A stretch of DNA of 64,000 bases from the NCBI GenBank assembly GCA_949293335.1, contig CASFDA010000005.1:124001-188000 (forward strand). The letters are read 5' to 3'. The notes under the pieces were generated by a model. It was not told the origin of the DNA. It saw only the letters and a list, made by a program, of their open reading frames with translations, and searched no databases. Below, in pieces: positions 33,642-43,475 of this stretch. Every line of letters begins with the position of its first letter. The first letter of the stretch is position 1. Origin of the DNA: an uncultured Spirochaetales bacterium. Its GTDB lineage: Bacteria > Spirochaetota > Spirochaetia > Sphaerochaetales > Sphaerochaetaceae. The translations under genes and the position numbers were made by a program.

Positions 33642-34460
33642 ATGAAAAAGATCCTTAACGTTTTGGTTTTAGCAGTAATGTTGGTAGCGATTTCTTCTGC
33701 AGCTTTTGCAAACGGAGACACGGATGCATCCATGTCAAAGGTTGACAAGATCAAGGCGGCAGGAAAAGTGACGATGGGCACAGAGGCGACATATCCTCCA
33801 TATGAGTTCCTGGACATGAACGCCAATGTTGTCGGAAGCGATGTATTCCTCGGTGAGAAGATCGCAGAAGCTCTTGGTGTTGAGCTTGAAGTCGTTGACA
33901 TGGCTTTCGATGGAATAATCCCAGCAATCCAGTCAGGTCAGATCGATCTTGGAATCGCAGCTTTCACAAACACACCTGAAAGGGCTCAGGTAATTGACTT
34001 CTCAGATATCTATGAAGAGAGTCTGCAGTACCTCATCGTTGCCGCGGGCAATGAAGAAAAATATTCCACGAAGGAATCCCTGGCAGGACTCCAGATCGGT
34101 GCACAGAGGGGAACAATCCAGTCCCTCCTCATCCAGAAGGTATTCCCGGATTCAATACTTTTCGAGCTTGCAAGATATCCTGAGCTTGCACTTGAAGTAC
34201 AGAACGGCAACATCGCAGGTCTCGTAGTTGACTCTGCCGTAGGTGATTCAATCATCGAATCAAGCGATGGCAAACTCGCTATAAGCAACTATGTATTTGA
34301 TGCGGAAGAGGCAAACTTCGGCAAGTCGATCATCATCCAGAAGGGAAATGAGGACCTGAAGGCAGTTGTGAACGAAGTTCTGGCAGAGGTTCTCAGCGAT
34401 GGTTCATATGCAAAGGCATTCGAGGATGCTGTCGCACTTCAGCAAGAGCTCGGCCTCTGA
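33642..34460 (+). CDS. amino-acid ABC transporter substrate-binding protein
   Basis: 272 residues from the ATG at 33642, which has AGGAG 8 bases upstream; the longer frame to 33600 is not supported. A Sec signal peptide (about 22 residues, ending SSAAFA) precedes a type II periplasmic binding fold: VTMGTEATYPPYEFLD, MAFDGIIPAIQSGQIDLGIAAFT. It belongs to the polar amino acid (SBP_bac_3) family and delivers the ligand to the permease encoded next. First gene of the importer - larA-like - aminotransferase operon. Confidence 0.92.
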   Translation: MKKILNVLVLAVMLVAISSAAFANGDTDASMSKVDKIKAAGKVTMGTEATYPPYEFLDMNANVVGSDVFLGEKIAEALGVELEVVDMAFDGIIPAIQSGQIDLGIAAFTNTPERAQVIDFSDIYEESLQYLIVAAGNEEKYSTKESLAGLQIGAQRGTIQSLLIQKVFPDSILFELARYPELALEVQNGNIAGLVVDSAVGDSIIESSDGKLAISNYVFDAEEANFGKSIIIQKGNEDLKAVVNEVLAEVLSDGSYAKAFEDAVALQQELGL

Positions 34461-34470
34461 GATATAGGCT

Positions 34471-35163
34471 ATGGAATTCTTTGAACAGATGGTAGTACTT
34501 TTCGAGAAGTACTACCCGTTCTTCTTCGAAGGAGTGAAGAACACACTGATCATCGCAGCCATGAGCGTTGTCTTCGGACTGATCCTTGGCATCTTCATGG
34601 CTATGATGAAGATGAGCAGCATAAAGATCCTGAAATGGTTTGCCACCGCATATGTCGAATTCATCCGCGGCACTCCCCTTCTTGTGCAGCTCATGTTCAT
34701 CTTCTACGGCCTTCCAATGGTCGGCATCACGTTCCCTGACGTTTCCTTCATACCTAACTTCTCAAGATTCATGGCAGGAGTCATCGCCATGAGCCTGAAC
34801 AGCTGCGCATACATTGCAGAGGTGATCAGATCGGGAATTCAGGCAGTCGATACAGGACAGATGGAAGCTGCGCGGAGCATCGGTTTCAGATACGGGGACT
34901 CGATGAAGCTCGTCATACTCCCTCAGGCAGTCAAGAATATCCTTCCTGCACTGGGAAATGAGTTCGTCACAGTCATAAAGGAATCTTCCATAGTTTCGGT
35001 CATCGGAATCGCAGATCTGATGTTCAGGACAAATGGAGTGATCGCCCTCACATATCTGTATCTTCCAGGACTTGCCATCACGGCATGTCTCTACTTCGTG
35101 CTCACATTCATCAGCAGCCGTCTCATTGCAGCACTTGAAAAGAGGATGAAACATGACAGATGA
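34471..35163 (+). CDS. amino-acid ABC transporter permease
   Basis: 230 residues with five or six membrane helices and the EAA loop (GQMEAARSIGFRYGDSMKLVILPQA, signature EAAxxxG). Also the family motif EFIRGTPLLVQLMF. It forms the membrane channel of the His/Glu/Gln/Arg-type importer. It overlaps the ATPase gene by 11 bases. Confidence 0.93.
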   Translation: MEFFEQMVVLFEKYYPFFFEGVKNTLIIAAMSVVFGLILGIFMAMMKMSSIKILKWFATAYVEFIRGTPLLVQLMFIFYGLPMVGITFPDVSFIPNFSRFMAGVIAMSLNSCAYIAEVIRSGIQAVDTGQMEAARSIGFRYGDSMKLVILPQAVKNILPALGNEFVTVIKESSIVSVIGIADLMFRTNGVIALTYLYLPGLAITACLYFVLTFISSRLIAALEKRMKHDR

Positions 35164-35890
35164 AAATATAATCAAGGTGAGGAATCTTTCAAAAAGCTTC
35201 GGCGATCTGCAGGTTCTCAATGACATATCGACAGATTTCAAGAAAAATCAGGTAGTGTCGATCATAGGTCCTTCAGGAGGAGGAAAGAGCACATTCCTCA
35301 GGTGCCTCAATCTTCTGGAAACTCCGACAACAGGACATATCTTCTTTAATGATGTGGATATCTGCTCGCAAAAAGTGGACATCAACGTCCAGAGACAGAA
35401 GATAGGAATGGTGTTCCAGCACTTTAATCTCTTCAACAACATGAACGTCATGAAGAACCTCACGATCGCACCGATGAAGATAAAGAAGATTGAGAAGGAG
35501 GAAGCGGAGGCAAAGGCACTGGATCTCCTCAAGAGACTTGGACTTGCAGACAAAGTCGATGCATACCCTTCCCAGCTTTCTGGCGGTCAGAAACAGAGGA
35601 TTGCAATAATGCGTTCTGTGATGATGGATCCAGAAGTCATGCTCTTTGACGAACCGACAAGTGCGCTTGATCCGGAGATGATCGGAGAAGTTTTGGATGT
35701 TATCAAGGATCTTGCAAAATCTGGCATGACGATGATAATCGTTACCCATGAGATGAGGTTTGCCCGCGAAGTGAGCAACAGAGTCCTCTTCCTTGATGGA
35801 GGAAATATCGATGAGGACAGGCCTGCTGCTGAATTTTTCGACGATCCGCACAGCCCACGTCTCATAAATTTCTTGAATAAGGTTTTGTAA
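35153..35890 (+). CDS. amino-acid ABC transporter ATP-binding protein (GlnQ type)
   Basis: 245 residues: Walker A GPSGGGKST, signature LSGGQKQR, Walker [13 protein letters not shown] and the switch His in VTHE. It energises the importer. The usual Ser in GPSGSGKST is replaced by Gly, a harmless variant. Seven bases before the LarA-like gene. Confidence 0.94.
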   Translation: MTDENIIKVRNLSKSFGDLQVLNDISTDFKKNQVVSIIGPSGGGKSTFLRCLNLLETPTTGHIFFNDVDICSQKVDINVQRQKIGMVFQHFNLFNNMNVMKNLTIAPMKIKKIEKEEAEAKALDLLKRLGLADKVDAYPSQLSGGQKQRIAIMRSVMMDPEVMLFDEPTSALDPEMIGEVLDVIKDLAKSGMTMIIVTHEMRFAREVSNRVLFLDGGNIDEDRPAAEFFDDPHSPRLINFLNKVL

Positions 35891-35896
35891 GCGAAT

Positions 35897-37186
35897 ATGA
35901 AGAAGAACTACACGTTCAAATATGGAGATACTGCGCTTTCTGTTCCCCTTGAGGAGAGTCAGGTGCTCAAAGTCCTCGAGGGAAACAAAACAGAAGTGCT
36001 CGAAGATATAGATAAAGAACTTATTGATGCAATTGAAAACCCGATTGACTCAGCATCACTGAAAGAACTTGCAGAAAAAGCGGGAAAGATCGTGCTCATC
36101 GTGAGCGATATGACGCGATTCTGGATGAGGCAGGATCTGATAATAAAGCCTCTTGTCGGATATCTTGTGAATCAGTGTGGCAAAGCATATGAGGATCTGG
36201 AGATCCTGATTGCAACCGGCACACATCTTTCAGGTACAGAAGAGGAAATAAAGACTATTGTCACTCCTGAAGTCTACAGTAAAGTTAAAGTTGTCAGTCA
36301 TGATGCAAGAGACAATGAAAGTCTCACATATATGGGGACAACCACATATGACACTCCTGTATATGTGAATAAAGATGCAGCAGAGGCGGACCTTGTAATC
36401 GCGATCGGGGCTGCAACATATCATGTGATGGCAGGTTTTGGCGGAGGAAGGAAAAGCATCCTCCCTGGAATTTCCGGCATGGAGACAATAAAGCACAACC
36501 ATGCTTACAGTCTCGATCCAGAGAAGTTCATCACGAATGTGAAGATCGGAAACGGGAAGCTTGAGGACAATCCGCTCAATGAGGATATGTGCGAGGCTGC
36601 AGGCATGATGAAGAACCTCTTCGTCATAACTCTCGTGACAGATACAGACTTCCGTCTGACCCGTATCTTTGCAGGGCACTGGAGGACATCCTGGGAAAGG
36701 GCATGCGAGGAAGTGAGGAGAATTTATCTCGTTCCTGTTGAGAAGAAAGTGGATGTGATAGTCACTAGTTGTGGCGGCTATCCGAAAGATGAATCCCTTT
36801 ACCAGGGGACAAAGACAGTGGACAATGTCATTTCCGCATTAAAGGACGGAGGAACGCTCATTCTTTTCCTTGAAGGCAGGAACGGAGGGGGAAGCCCTGA
36901 TTACTTTTCATGGATCAAGCCTCTTGTAGAAGGGACTTTTGAAAAAGAACTCAGGGAGAACTTCACAGTCGGTGGATATATTTTCTTCCTCAACTGCGAA
37001 CAGGCAAAGCGCTTCAATATCATGATGTATACATCAATTGGAGAAGATGTCATTGCCCCGATGGGAATAAAAGCATATAACAACCTCAGCAAGCTCCTCG
37101 AGGATGCAAATCTCGATGGAAAGGAGATATATGTCATACCAAATGGTTCGACTGTACTTCCAGCTGTAACAGATGAAGAGAAATAA
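35897..37186 (+). CDS. LarA-like nickel-pincer racemase/epimerase (2-hydroxyacid)
   Basis: 429 residues, full LarA length. The cofactor residues of Lactobacillus lactate racemase (His108, His174, Lys184, His200) appear here at His110, His176, Lys186 and His202, so the enzyme should bind the nickel pincer nucleotide cofactor. The glycine-rich GFGGGRKSILPG carries the cofactor lysine. Substrate may be lactate or another 2-hydroxyacid; LarA homologues act on many. The cofactor-making larB, larC and larE genes are not in this window. Co-transcription with an amino-acid importer and an aminotransferase suggests the substrate is tied to amino-acid catabolism. Confidence 0.87.
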   Translation: MKKNYTFKYGDTALSVPLEESQVLKVLEGNKTEVLEDIDKELIDAIENPIDSASLKELAEKAGKIVLIVSDMTRFWMRQDLIIKPLVGYLVNQCGKAYEDLEILIATGTHLSGTEEEIKTIVTPEVYSKVKVVSHDARDNESLTYMGTTTYDTPVYVNKDAAEADLVIAIGAATYHVMAGFGGGRKSILPGISGMETIKHNHAYSLDPEKFITNVKIGNGKLEDNPLNEDMCEAAGMMKNLFVITLVTDTDFRLTRIFAGHWRTSWERACEEVRRIYLVPVEKKVDVIVTSCGGYPKDESLYQGTKTVDNVISALKDGGTLILFLEGRNGGGSPDYFSWIKPLVEGTFEKELRENFTVGGYIFFLNCEQAKRFNIMMYTSIGEDVIAPMGIKAYNNLSKLLEDANLDGKEIYVIPNGSTVLPAVTDEEK

Positions 37187-37200
37187 AGAGAGATAAGAAT

Positions 37201-38382
37201 ATGCCAGAACTAAGCAAACGAGTTGGAACATTCACAGATTCTGTCATAAGGAGAATGACACGCATAAGCGATTCATGCCCGGGAAGCATCAACCTCTCAC
37301 AGGGCTTTCCTGATTTTGATCCGCCGAAGGCACTGATGGACGCGCTGGAGGAGGTTGCACACAAAGGCCCGCATCAGTATTCGGTGACATTTGGAGCGGA
37401 AAATTTCCGAGCTGCACTTGCAAAGAAAGTGAGAAAGAATTTCAACAGGGATATCGATCCGGAGAATGAAATAGTCGTCACATGCGGAGGCACAGAAGCG
37501 ATGATGGCCGCAATGATGACAATATGCAATCCGGGGGATAAAGTCATGGTATTTTCCCCCTTCTATGAGAACTACGGGGCAGATGCTATTCTTTCAGGAG
37601 CTGAGCCGATCTACATTCCGCTTGTACCCCCTACATACTCATTTGATATAAACCTGATCGAGAATGGATTCAAAGAGGGAGCAAAGGCCATCATCATATG
37701 CAATCCATCAAATCCATGCGGAAAAGTGTTTACAAAAGAAGAGTTGACAGCAATTGGAGAGCTGGCGATCAAGTACGATGCATTCGTCGTGACAGATGAA
37801 GTCTATGAACACATCGTGTATAAGCCTTACAAGCATATTTCTGTTGCCGGACTTCCTGGAATGTTTGATCATACGATCACTTGCAATTCCCTGTCGAAGA
37901 CCTATTCAATCACAGGATGGAGACTCGGTTACATAATCGGGCCGAAGGACGTGATCGAAGGAGCGAAGAAAGTTCATGATTTTCTGACAGTCGGAGCCGC
38001 AGCTCCATTGCAAGAAGCTGCTGTCGCAGGGCTGACTCTTCCTGAAAGCTATTACGAGGAACTCGGCGAACTCTATACAAAGAAGAGAGACTTCTTCCTC
38101 AAGGGACTTGATGAGATCGGACTTGTGCATACAGTTCCCCAAGGTTCATATTTTGTCCTTGTGGACATCTCTCCTTTCCTTGCACTTGAACAGTTCAGAG
38201 GATGGACAGACCTGAGGTTCTGCGAATGGATGGTGAAGAACATCAAGGTGGCTGCCGTTCCAGGTTCAAGTTTCTTCAAGGAAGATGTGAACAACCTCAT
38301 CAGATTGCATTTCGCAAGATCAGAAGAGGTTCTGCAAGAAGCGCTAAACAGGCTCAAGAAGCTAGAAAACCTACTGAAGTGA
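37201..38382 (+). CDS. class I/II pyridoxal-phosphate aminotransferase
   Basis: 393 residues of fold-type I: INLSQGFPDFD, the CGGTEAMMAAM cofactor loop, NPSNPCGKVF, and PLP lysine in SLSKTYSITGWRLG. It resembles aspartate/aromatic or kynurenine-glutamine type aminotransferases (SQGFPDFDPP is common there). It lies 14 bases downstream of the LarA-like gene with AGAGAGATAAG before the ATG. Likely converts the imported amino acid to its 2-oxoacid. Exact substrate unknown. Confidence 0.88.
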   Translation: MPELSKRVGTFTDSVIRRMTRISDSCPGSINLSQGFPDFDPPKALMDALEEVAHKGPHQYSVTFGAENFRAALAKKVRKNFNRDIDPENEIVVTCGGTEAMMAAMMTICNPGDKVMVFSPFYENYGADAILSGAEPIYIPLVPPTYSFDINLIENGFKEGAKAIIICNPSNPCGKVFTKEELTAIGELAIKYDAFVVTDEVYEHIVYKPYKHISVAGLPGMFDHTITCNSLSKTYSITGWRLGYIIGPKDVIEGAKKVHDFLTVGAAAPLQEAAVAGLTLPESYYEELGELYTKKRDFFLKGLDEIGLVHTVPQGSYFVLVDISPFLALEQFRGWTDLRFCEWMVKNIKVAAVPGSSFFKEDVNNLIRLHFARSEEVLQEALNRLKKLENLLK

Positions 38383-38387
38383 AGATT

Positions 38388-38430
38388 GAGACTGCCTTGG
38401 AACACAAAAATCCAGGGCAGTCTCTTTTTT
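38388..38430 (+). terminator. rho-independent terminator of the importer-larA-aminotransferase operon
   Basis: GAGACTGCCTTGG (38388-38400) pairs with CCAGGGCAGTCTC (38412-38424) with a single G-T wobble and an 11-base loop, followed by six T. Confidence 0.92.
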
Positions 38431-38552
38431 AAAGTATGCTCCATCTTTTCATTGTAATTTTCTATCAAGTCAAATAAAAATTTTAATTCCAGTTCACATT
38501 CTCTCGATTGCTAGAAAAAGAAGAAAGGCTTATTATCGCGTGGGGGTATTTC

Positions 38553-39656
38553 ATGCTTGCTTTTCTCAAGAGGGAAATAGTATTTGCAATAGCGTTCTCA
38601 CTTGCACTCATTTCTACTATCCTGATCAGGCCGAGTGCTACCTCGCTTGTATCAGTAATTGATGGCCGGACACTTATTCTTCTCTTTTCACTGATGGGTA
38701 TTTCGGAAGGACTCAAGAAGTCAGGATTCGTATTTGCACTGTCACAAAACCTTGGAAAGAGAGTACATGGCACACGTTCGCTTTCATTCCTCCTTATCAT
38801 AATGGTATTCATCGTCTCGATGTTCCTCACGAACGATGTCGCGCTCCTCTTGCTTGTTCCATTCACAATGAGGATGTTCTCGAAAGTTGACGAGAAATAT
38901 CTGATAACGCTTGTTGTGCTTGAGACGATCGCAGCAAACCTCGGATCTATGACATTACCCGTCGGGAATCCCCAGAATCTGTATATCACATCATATTTCG
39001 AAGCATCGCCGGAAGAGTTTTTCAAGACAATCCTCCCCTACTCGATATTCTCTTTCTTTCTTGTAATCCTGTTCACATCCGCTCTTCTCAGAAAGGATGA
39101 GAAGATGGAGAGCGATGCCTCTTTTGTATCTGTTGACAGAAAGATGAGCGCATCATATCTCCTGTTTCTGTCCTTGGCGCTCCTTTCTGTATTCCATTTG
39201 CTTGACTACAAGATACTTTTCATAACGGAAATCACGTTCATCCTCCTTTTCGACAGGAAAGTATTCTCTGGAATCGATTATTTCCTTCTGCTTACCTTCG
39301 TTTCCTTCTTTATCTTCAGCGGAAATATAAGGAGCATAGGATGGATAAACAGGCTCCTTACAGAAAATCTCAATGCGCATCCGATGGCACTTTCCCTGTT
39401 CCTTTCCGAATGCATAAGCAATGTTCCCGCAGCGATCGTGCTTTCACCATTTGCAGAGAATATGGAGGGTATCCTGATCGGAACGGATCTGGGAGGTCTT
39501 GGTACCCCTATCGCATCTCTCGCTTCACTGATTTCAATGAAGATCTACTTTCAAAAGAAAGAGGCAAGGAAGGGAACCTACATCCTCATCTTCCTTGCCC
39601 TCAATACGATATTCCTGTTTTCACTTGTACTTCAGAATATGATCCTCACGTTGTGA
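38553..39656 (+). CDS. ArsB/NhaD/CitM-superfamily ion transporter
   Basis: 367 residues from the ATG at 38553, which has GGGGGT 6 bases upstream; a TTG at 38508 would add a non-membrane leader. About ten hydrophobic helices. The paired re-entrant motifs [14 protein letters not shown] and [12 protein letters not shown] and the NPQN loop are typical of the ion transporter superfamily (ArsB, NhaD, CitMHS, SLC13-like). It may move an organic or inorganic anion with Na+ or H+. Substrate is not readable. The 3' end overlaps the convergent ABC ATPase gene by 11 bases. Confidence 0.78.
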   Translation: MLAFLKREIVFAIAFSLALISTILIRPSATSLVSVIDGRTLILLFSLMGISEGLKKSGFVFALSQNLGKRVHGTRSLSFLLIIMVFIVSMFLTNDVALLLLVPFTMRMFSKVDEKYLITLVVLETIAANLGSMTLPVGNPQNLYITSYFEASPEEFFKTILPYSIFSFFLVILFTSALLRKDEKMESDASFVSVDRKMSASYLLFLSLALLSVFHLLDYKILFITEITFILLFDRKVFSGIDYFLLLTFVSFFIFSGNIRSIGWINRLLTENLNAHPMALSLFLSECISNVPAAIVLSPFAENMEGILIGTDLGGLGTPIASLASLISMKIYFQKKEARKGTYILIFLALNTIFLFSLVLQNMILTL

Positions 39657-40395
39657 TCTGATTCTCCATGAAACGTGAGAGGAAATCCTTTGTCCTCATA
39701 CTCTTTGGATCAGAGAAGATCTCTTCTGGACTTCCTTCCTCCTCGATTCTCCCGTCGTACATGTAAATTACTCTGTTTGATACATCTCGCGCAAAAGCCA
39801 TCTCATGCGTCACTACAAGCATTGTCATTCCGGATTTTGCAAGATCCTTCATGACATCGAGTACTTCGCCGACCATCTCTGGATCGAGTGCGCTTGTAGG
39901 CTCATCAAATAAGAGGACTTCCGGATTCATCGACAAAGCACGGGCAATCGCAACCCGCTGCTTCTGTCCGCCTGACAGCTGCTTGGGCTTTGCATTCACG
40001 TATTGTACCATACCTACTTTCGCAAGGTATGAAAGGGCAATTTCCCTAGCTTCTTCCTTCTTACGCCTGAGGACTCTCACTTGCCCGAGCGTACAATTAT
40101 CGAGAACATTATAGTTATTGAAAAGATTGAACGACTGGAAAACCATTCCAACTTTTGCCCTCAGGAGGTCCTCATTCATTTCTCCCGAAAGGATATTCTT
40201 CCCATGAAAGAGAATACTTCCAGCAGTCGCCTCTTCCAGCATGTTCAGGCATCTGAGAAGCGTGGACTTGCCAGAACCCGATGCACCGATAATGCTTATG
40301 ACGTCACCTTTCCTGACAGAAAAATCTATATCTTTGAGAACTTCGTTCGTCCCGAAGGTCTTCACCAGATGTTCTACCTTGATGATCTCATCCAT
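39646..40395 (-). CDS. amino-acid ABC transporter ATP-binding protein (GlnQ type), second system
   Basis: 249 residues: Walker [10 protein letters not shown], signature LSGGQKQR, Walker [17 protein letters not shown] switch. Its start overlaps the permease stop by one base (TGATG). Clearly homologous to the ATPase at 35153-35890. Last gene of the second importer operon. Confidence 0.94.
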   Translation of the reverse strand: MDEIIKVEHLVKTFGTNEVLKDIDFSVRKGDVISIIGASGSGKSTLLRCLNMLEEATAGSILFHGKNILSGEMNEDLLRAKVGMVFQSFNLFNNYNVLDNCTLGQVRVLRRKKEEAREIALSYLAKVGMVQYVNAKPKQLSGGQKQRVAIARALSMNPEVLLFDEPTSALDPEMVGEVLDVMKDLAKSGMTMLVVTHEMAFARDVSNRVIYMYDGRIEEEGSPEEIFSDPKSMRTKDFLSRFMENQITT

Positions 40396-41201
40396 CAGTG
40401 GGTACCTCCTGTCTTTTCATTGTAGCTTGTCATGCCGCTTGTGAATGCCAGGGTATCACTGGTTGCAAGATTGAAGTTTGCTGGCCCGTCCATCTTGTTC
40501 TCGATCCACCTGAGAATACGTGAACAGGTGAAGGTAAGGACAAAGTAGATGATCATCGTCACAGTCGCAGCCTCAAAATATGTGTACAGTGCACCTGAGA
40601 TACTTCTGAATGTGAAGAAGAGCTCCACTGTTCCTATGATTGACAGAACGCATGTGTCCTTGATGTTGATGATGAGGTTATTGCCGATCTGTGGCATGAT
40701 ATTCCTGATTGCCTGAGGCAGGATAACGAACGTCATCGTATCCACATAAGACATTCCTATTGCCCTCGCACCTTCCTTCTGGCCAGGGTCTACAGAGAGG
40801 ATACCACCACGAACTGTCTCTGCCATATACGCACCTGTATTGATGCTGACAATGATGAAAGCTGCGCTCCACATCCCCAGATTGATTCCAAAGAGTTGGC
40901 TCATACCGTAGAAGATGAAAGCCGCCTGAAGCATCATCGGAGTTCCCCTGAATACCTCGACATAGCAGTTGAGGATCACTTTGATGATCTTGAAAAGTAC
41001 CCTCTTGAAGAGGTTGCCCTTCTTCTCTCCATCGCTTGCCTGTATAAGGCCTACGAGAAGGCCGATGACACAGCCAATGAAAGTACATACAATAGCGATA
41101 ATCATAGTTGTAGCGGCTCCCCGAAGGAAAGAGCCGCCATAACGTTCGAGGATGTAAAGCATCCTCTCGAAGAAATTCATCTCCGCAATTGACATATTCA
41201 A
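40395..41201 (-). CDS. amino-acid ABC transporter permease, second system
   Basis: 268 residues. The EAA-type loop is changed to [17 protein letters not shown], and [17 protein letters not shown] matches the family. An N-terminal extension of about 25 residues precedes the first helix and a C-terminal tail of about 30 residues follows the last. It starts 5 bases after the binding-protein stop. Confidence 0.92.
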   Translation of the reverse strand: MNMSIAEMNFFERMLYILERYGGSFLRGAATTMIIAIVCTFIGCVIGLLVGLIQASDGEKKGNLFKRVLFKIIKVILNCYVEVFRGTPMMLQAAFIFYGMSQLFGINLGMWSAAFIIVSINTGAYMAETVRGGILSVDPGQKEGARAIGMSYVDTMTFVILPQAIRNIMPQIGNNLIINIKDTCVLSIIGTVELFFTFRSISGALYTYFEAATVTMIIYFVLTFTCSRILRWIENKMDGPANFNLATSDTLAFTSGMTSYNEKTGGTH

Positions 41202-41206
41202 ATACC

Positions 41207-42058
41207 TTATTCACTGAGAGGCTGAACAGAAATCGCCTCATCCATCATTCTGTTGAAATCATCAACGGTAAGAGTTGCAAGCACACCGTTTATCTTGTCA
41301 AGAAGCTCTGTATTTCCCTTCTGGACAGAAATTCCGATGTTGATCTCCTCTTCGCTTACCTCGAAATCATCGTCAGAGCCAGAGAAATCGAGGAGCTTCA
41401 TGTTAGGGTATGCAACGAGTGCAGCCTGTCCTGTAGGCATATCTGTGCAGACAATATCCACCCTGTTGCTGGCAAGGGCCACGAGCATTGCAGGTGCGCT
41501 CTCCTGAGCAGGAAGGATATTTGCATCAGGAATCTGCGGAAGACATACGTCATACCAGATCGTTCCAAGCTGGCTTGTACATGTTGCTCCCCTCAGATCA
41601 GAAACACCCTGCGCATTCTCATATGCTGAGCCGCTGTTGGTAAGGCAGATGATTGAAGCATAGTAATATGGAGTCGAGAAATCTACCATCTGCAGACGGT
41701 CTGACGTGATGGACTGGCCTGCGATGACGCAGTCAACAGTACCGGAAATGACAGCAGGGACAAGGGAATCCCAGTCGAGCTTCACGATCTCAAGATCATA
41801 TCCGAGCTGTTCTGCGATGTACTTTGCCATCATTACATCGTAACCATATGCATAATCAGAAGATCCTGAAATCCTGACAGCTCCATTAGCATCTGTAGTC
41901 TGTGTCCAGTTGTATGGAGCATAGCTACACTCCATGGCGACACGAAGGACAGGTCTGCCAGACTCTGAGACAGTTGATGAGTTATCAGATGCTCCACCTG
42001 CGAAAAGAAGTGAAGCTGCAAGTATCAATGCCATTGTAAATAGAACAAATCTTTTCAT
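41207..42058 (-). CDS. amino-acid ABC transporter substrate-binding protein, second system
   Basis: 283 residues from the ATG at 42058; an upstream frame to 42094 would spoil the signal peptide. A Sec signal (MKRFVLFTMALILAASLLFA) and the SBP_bac_3 fold are present: VAMECSYAPYNWTQ, GYDVMMAKYIAEQLG, LDWDSLVPAVISGTVDCVIAG. Ligand unknown but of the polar amino acid class. The mature part has no lipobox cysteine, so the protein is periplasmic and soluble. Confidence 0.91.
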   Translation of the reverse strand: MKRFVLFTMALILAASLLFAGGASDNSSTVSESGRPVLRVAMECSYAPYNWTQTTDANGAVRISGSSDYAYGYDVMMAKYIAEQLGYDLEIVKLDWDSLVPAVISGTVDCVIAGQSITSDRLQMVDFSTPYYYASIICLTNSGSAYENAQGVSDLRGATCTSQLGTIWYDVCLPQIPDANILPAQESAPAMLVALASNRVDIVCTDMPTGQAALVAYPNMKLLDFSGSDDDFEVSEEEINIGISVQKGNTELLDKINGVLATLTVDDFNRMMDEAISVQPLSE

Positions 42059-42089
42059 CTCTTGACCTCTATTTTTATTGGATGGTCTT

Positions 42090-42118
42090 AGCATACTTCC
42101 TTGTTAGATTTTTGACAA
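42090..42118 (-). promoter_or_regulatory. promoter of the second amino-acid importer
   Basis: Minus strand TTGTCA (42113-42118), 17 bases, TATGCT (42090-42095), giving a leader of about 25 bases. Confidence 0.6.
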
Positions 42119-42223
42119 TATGTTTTCATAATAAATTTTTGTTAAAATAATAACATTATATCCCATTACTGTTCCCTTCCCTTGTTAATATGGCAATCCA
42201 CTATATGCTGACACGGTACATTA

Positions 42224-42260
42224 CAAAAGTGCGGCAAAGACTTCTAATCTCTGCCGCACT
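42224..42260 (-). terminator. rho-independent terminator after the ribokinase gene
   Basis: On the minus strand AGTGCGGCA (42252-42260) pairs perfectly with TGCCGCACT (42228-42236), followed by TTTG. It separates the ribokinase operon from the importer operon downstream. Confidence 0.8.
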
Positions 42261-42282
42261 GTGACATTTGCCAAAAAGTAAA

Positions 42283-43200
42283 TCAGATTGATTTCTGGTA
42301 TACATCCATGACTTCACTCCAATAAGGCATCGCGCCCATTGCGCCTTTTCTGGAGACGGCAAGGCCTGATGCGATGGAAGAAATGTCCAATGCTTCTTTC
42401 AACGAAGAACCTGAAGTGAGGGCTTTCAGAAAATATCCTGAGAATGTATCACCAGCCCCTGTAGTATCTTCCACTGGATAGTCGACAATCGGAGAATATG
42501 CGTACTCTGCTTTCTCAAATGCATACGCGCCATGCTTTCCCGCAGTAAGGACAACAATCGCATCAGGATACTTCGAGGAAAGGATCCTGCCCATTGCTAT
42601 GAAGTCCTCCTCTCCTTTCGCATCTTTTCCGTATCCGCTCATTTCCTTTGCTTCAACTTCATTCACAAAGAATAGAGAGACATCTTCAAGAGGAAGATCC
42701 ATAAGGATTTTCTCGTAAGGAGATGGATTGAATGCGATCTTCATCCCCTTCTTCTTTGCCTCCTTGAAAGCGACAGGAAGCAAATTGATCTCATTCTGCA
42801 TGAGGATGTAATCGCCTTCATCAAAATGGGAGATGATCTCTTTCACTTCCTCTTCCTCAAACTTCCTGTTTCCTCCTGGAAAAAGGAGAATGCAATTCTC
42901 TCCGCTTTTATCAAGCTGTATGATCGCTTCTCCCGTCCTCTCGTCTTTTCCGATGATGGAGAGAGTAGTGTCGGCACCAAAAGATGAGAGTGTATCCAGA
43001 ACCCATTTGCCATCTTCTCCGAGTTTACCTGCAAAGTAGACGATTGAACCTGCTTTTGCAAGGGATGCTGCCTGATTGGCACCCTTTCCGCCTGCATTTA
43101 TAGTCAGGCCTGTACTGGACTCTGTCTCACCTTTTTTCACAATGTGATCAACGCTGAATGTCATATCAAGATTTATTGAGCCAAGGACCAGAAACTTCAT
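42283..43200 (-). CDS. rbsK: ribokinase-like PfkB family sugar kinase
   Basis: 305 residues. N-terminal LGSINLDMTFSVDHIVKKGET, GGKGANQAASLAKAG (ribokinase signature 1) and the C-terminal DTTGAGDTFSGYFL (signature 2, with the catalytic Asp) are complete. It phosphorylates ribose or a similar sugar at O-5. It starts at the ATG 43200 overlapping the stop of a 51-residue leader gene (ATGA), so it depends on that gene's ribosome site. No ribose transporter is nearby. Confidence 0.9.
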   Translation of the reverse strand: MKFLVLGSINLDMTFSVDHIVKKGETESSTGLTINAGGKGANQAASLAKAGSIVYFAGKLGEDGKWVLDTLSSFGADTTLSIIGKDERTGEAIIQLDKSGENCILLFPGGNRKFEEEEVKEIISHFDEGDYILMQNEINLLPVAFKEAKKKGMKIAFNPSPYEKILMDLPLEDVSLFFVNEVEAKEMSGYGKDAKGEEDFIAMGRILSSKYPDAIVVLTAGKHGAYAFEKAEYAYSPIVDYPVEDTTGAGDTFSGYFLKALTSGSSLKEALDISSIASGLAVSRKGAMGAMPYWSEVMDVYQKSI

Positions 43201-43352
43201 ACTTCACCTCTGATGTACTTATTCATTCCCCTCATCATGACAGAGAAGGCATAAGCACCCTGATCGGGCTTTCCCTTCGCCTTATGCGCTTCGTAGATCC
43301 CTCGGAGCATGTCGTCTGTATATCCCTCAGGCGTGTTGATTATCTTCTTCAT
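43197..43352 (-). CDS. 51-residue protein resembling the N-terminus of dihydroxyacetone kinase DhaK; coupled to rbsK
   Basis: Starts at the ATG 43352 with a very strong AAGGAGG site. The opening MKKIINTPEGYTDDMLRG is like the first residues of DhaK-type kinases (MKKxINxPExxVxEMLxG). The rest, GKPDQGAYAFSVMMRGMNKY, does not continue that family. The stop overlaps the rbsK start (ATGA). Two readings are possible: a deletion remnant that joined a DhaK start to another gene's end, or a small protein kept for translational coupling. Resemblance is by eye only. Confidence 0.5.
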   Translation of the reverse strand: MKKIINTPEGYTDDMLRGIYEAHKAKGKPDQGAYAFSVMMRGMNKYIRGEV

Positions 43353-43383
43353 GTTTCCTCCTTTCCCTATCTTCATTTTAAGA

Positions 43384-43403
43384 TTGAGCAAACGTTTTCT
43401 CAA
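43384..43403. promoter_or_regulatory. LacI-type operator-like palindrome upstream of the rbsK operon
   Basis: TTGAGCAAACGTTTTCTCAA is a 20-base palindrome with one mismatched pair and the central CG (AAACGTTT) that LacI/GalR repressors favour. It lies 32 bases upstream of the small coding region that precedes rbsK. No LacI-family gene is in the window. Confidence 0.55.
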
Positions 43404-43475
43404 AATGACACGATAGTTTTATCAAATCGTAAAATCCTATATTGCAACAGTCAAGGAAAAGCTACTAAAGGCATA

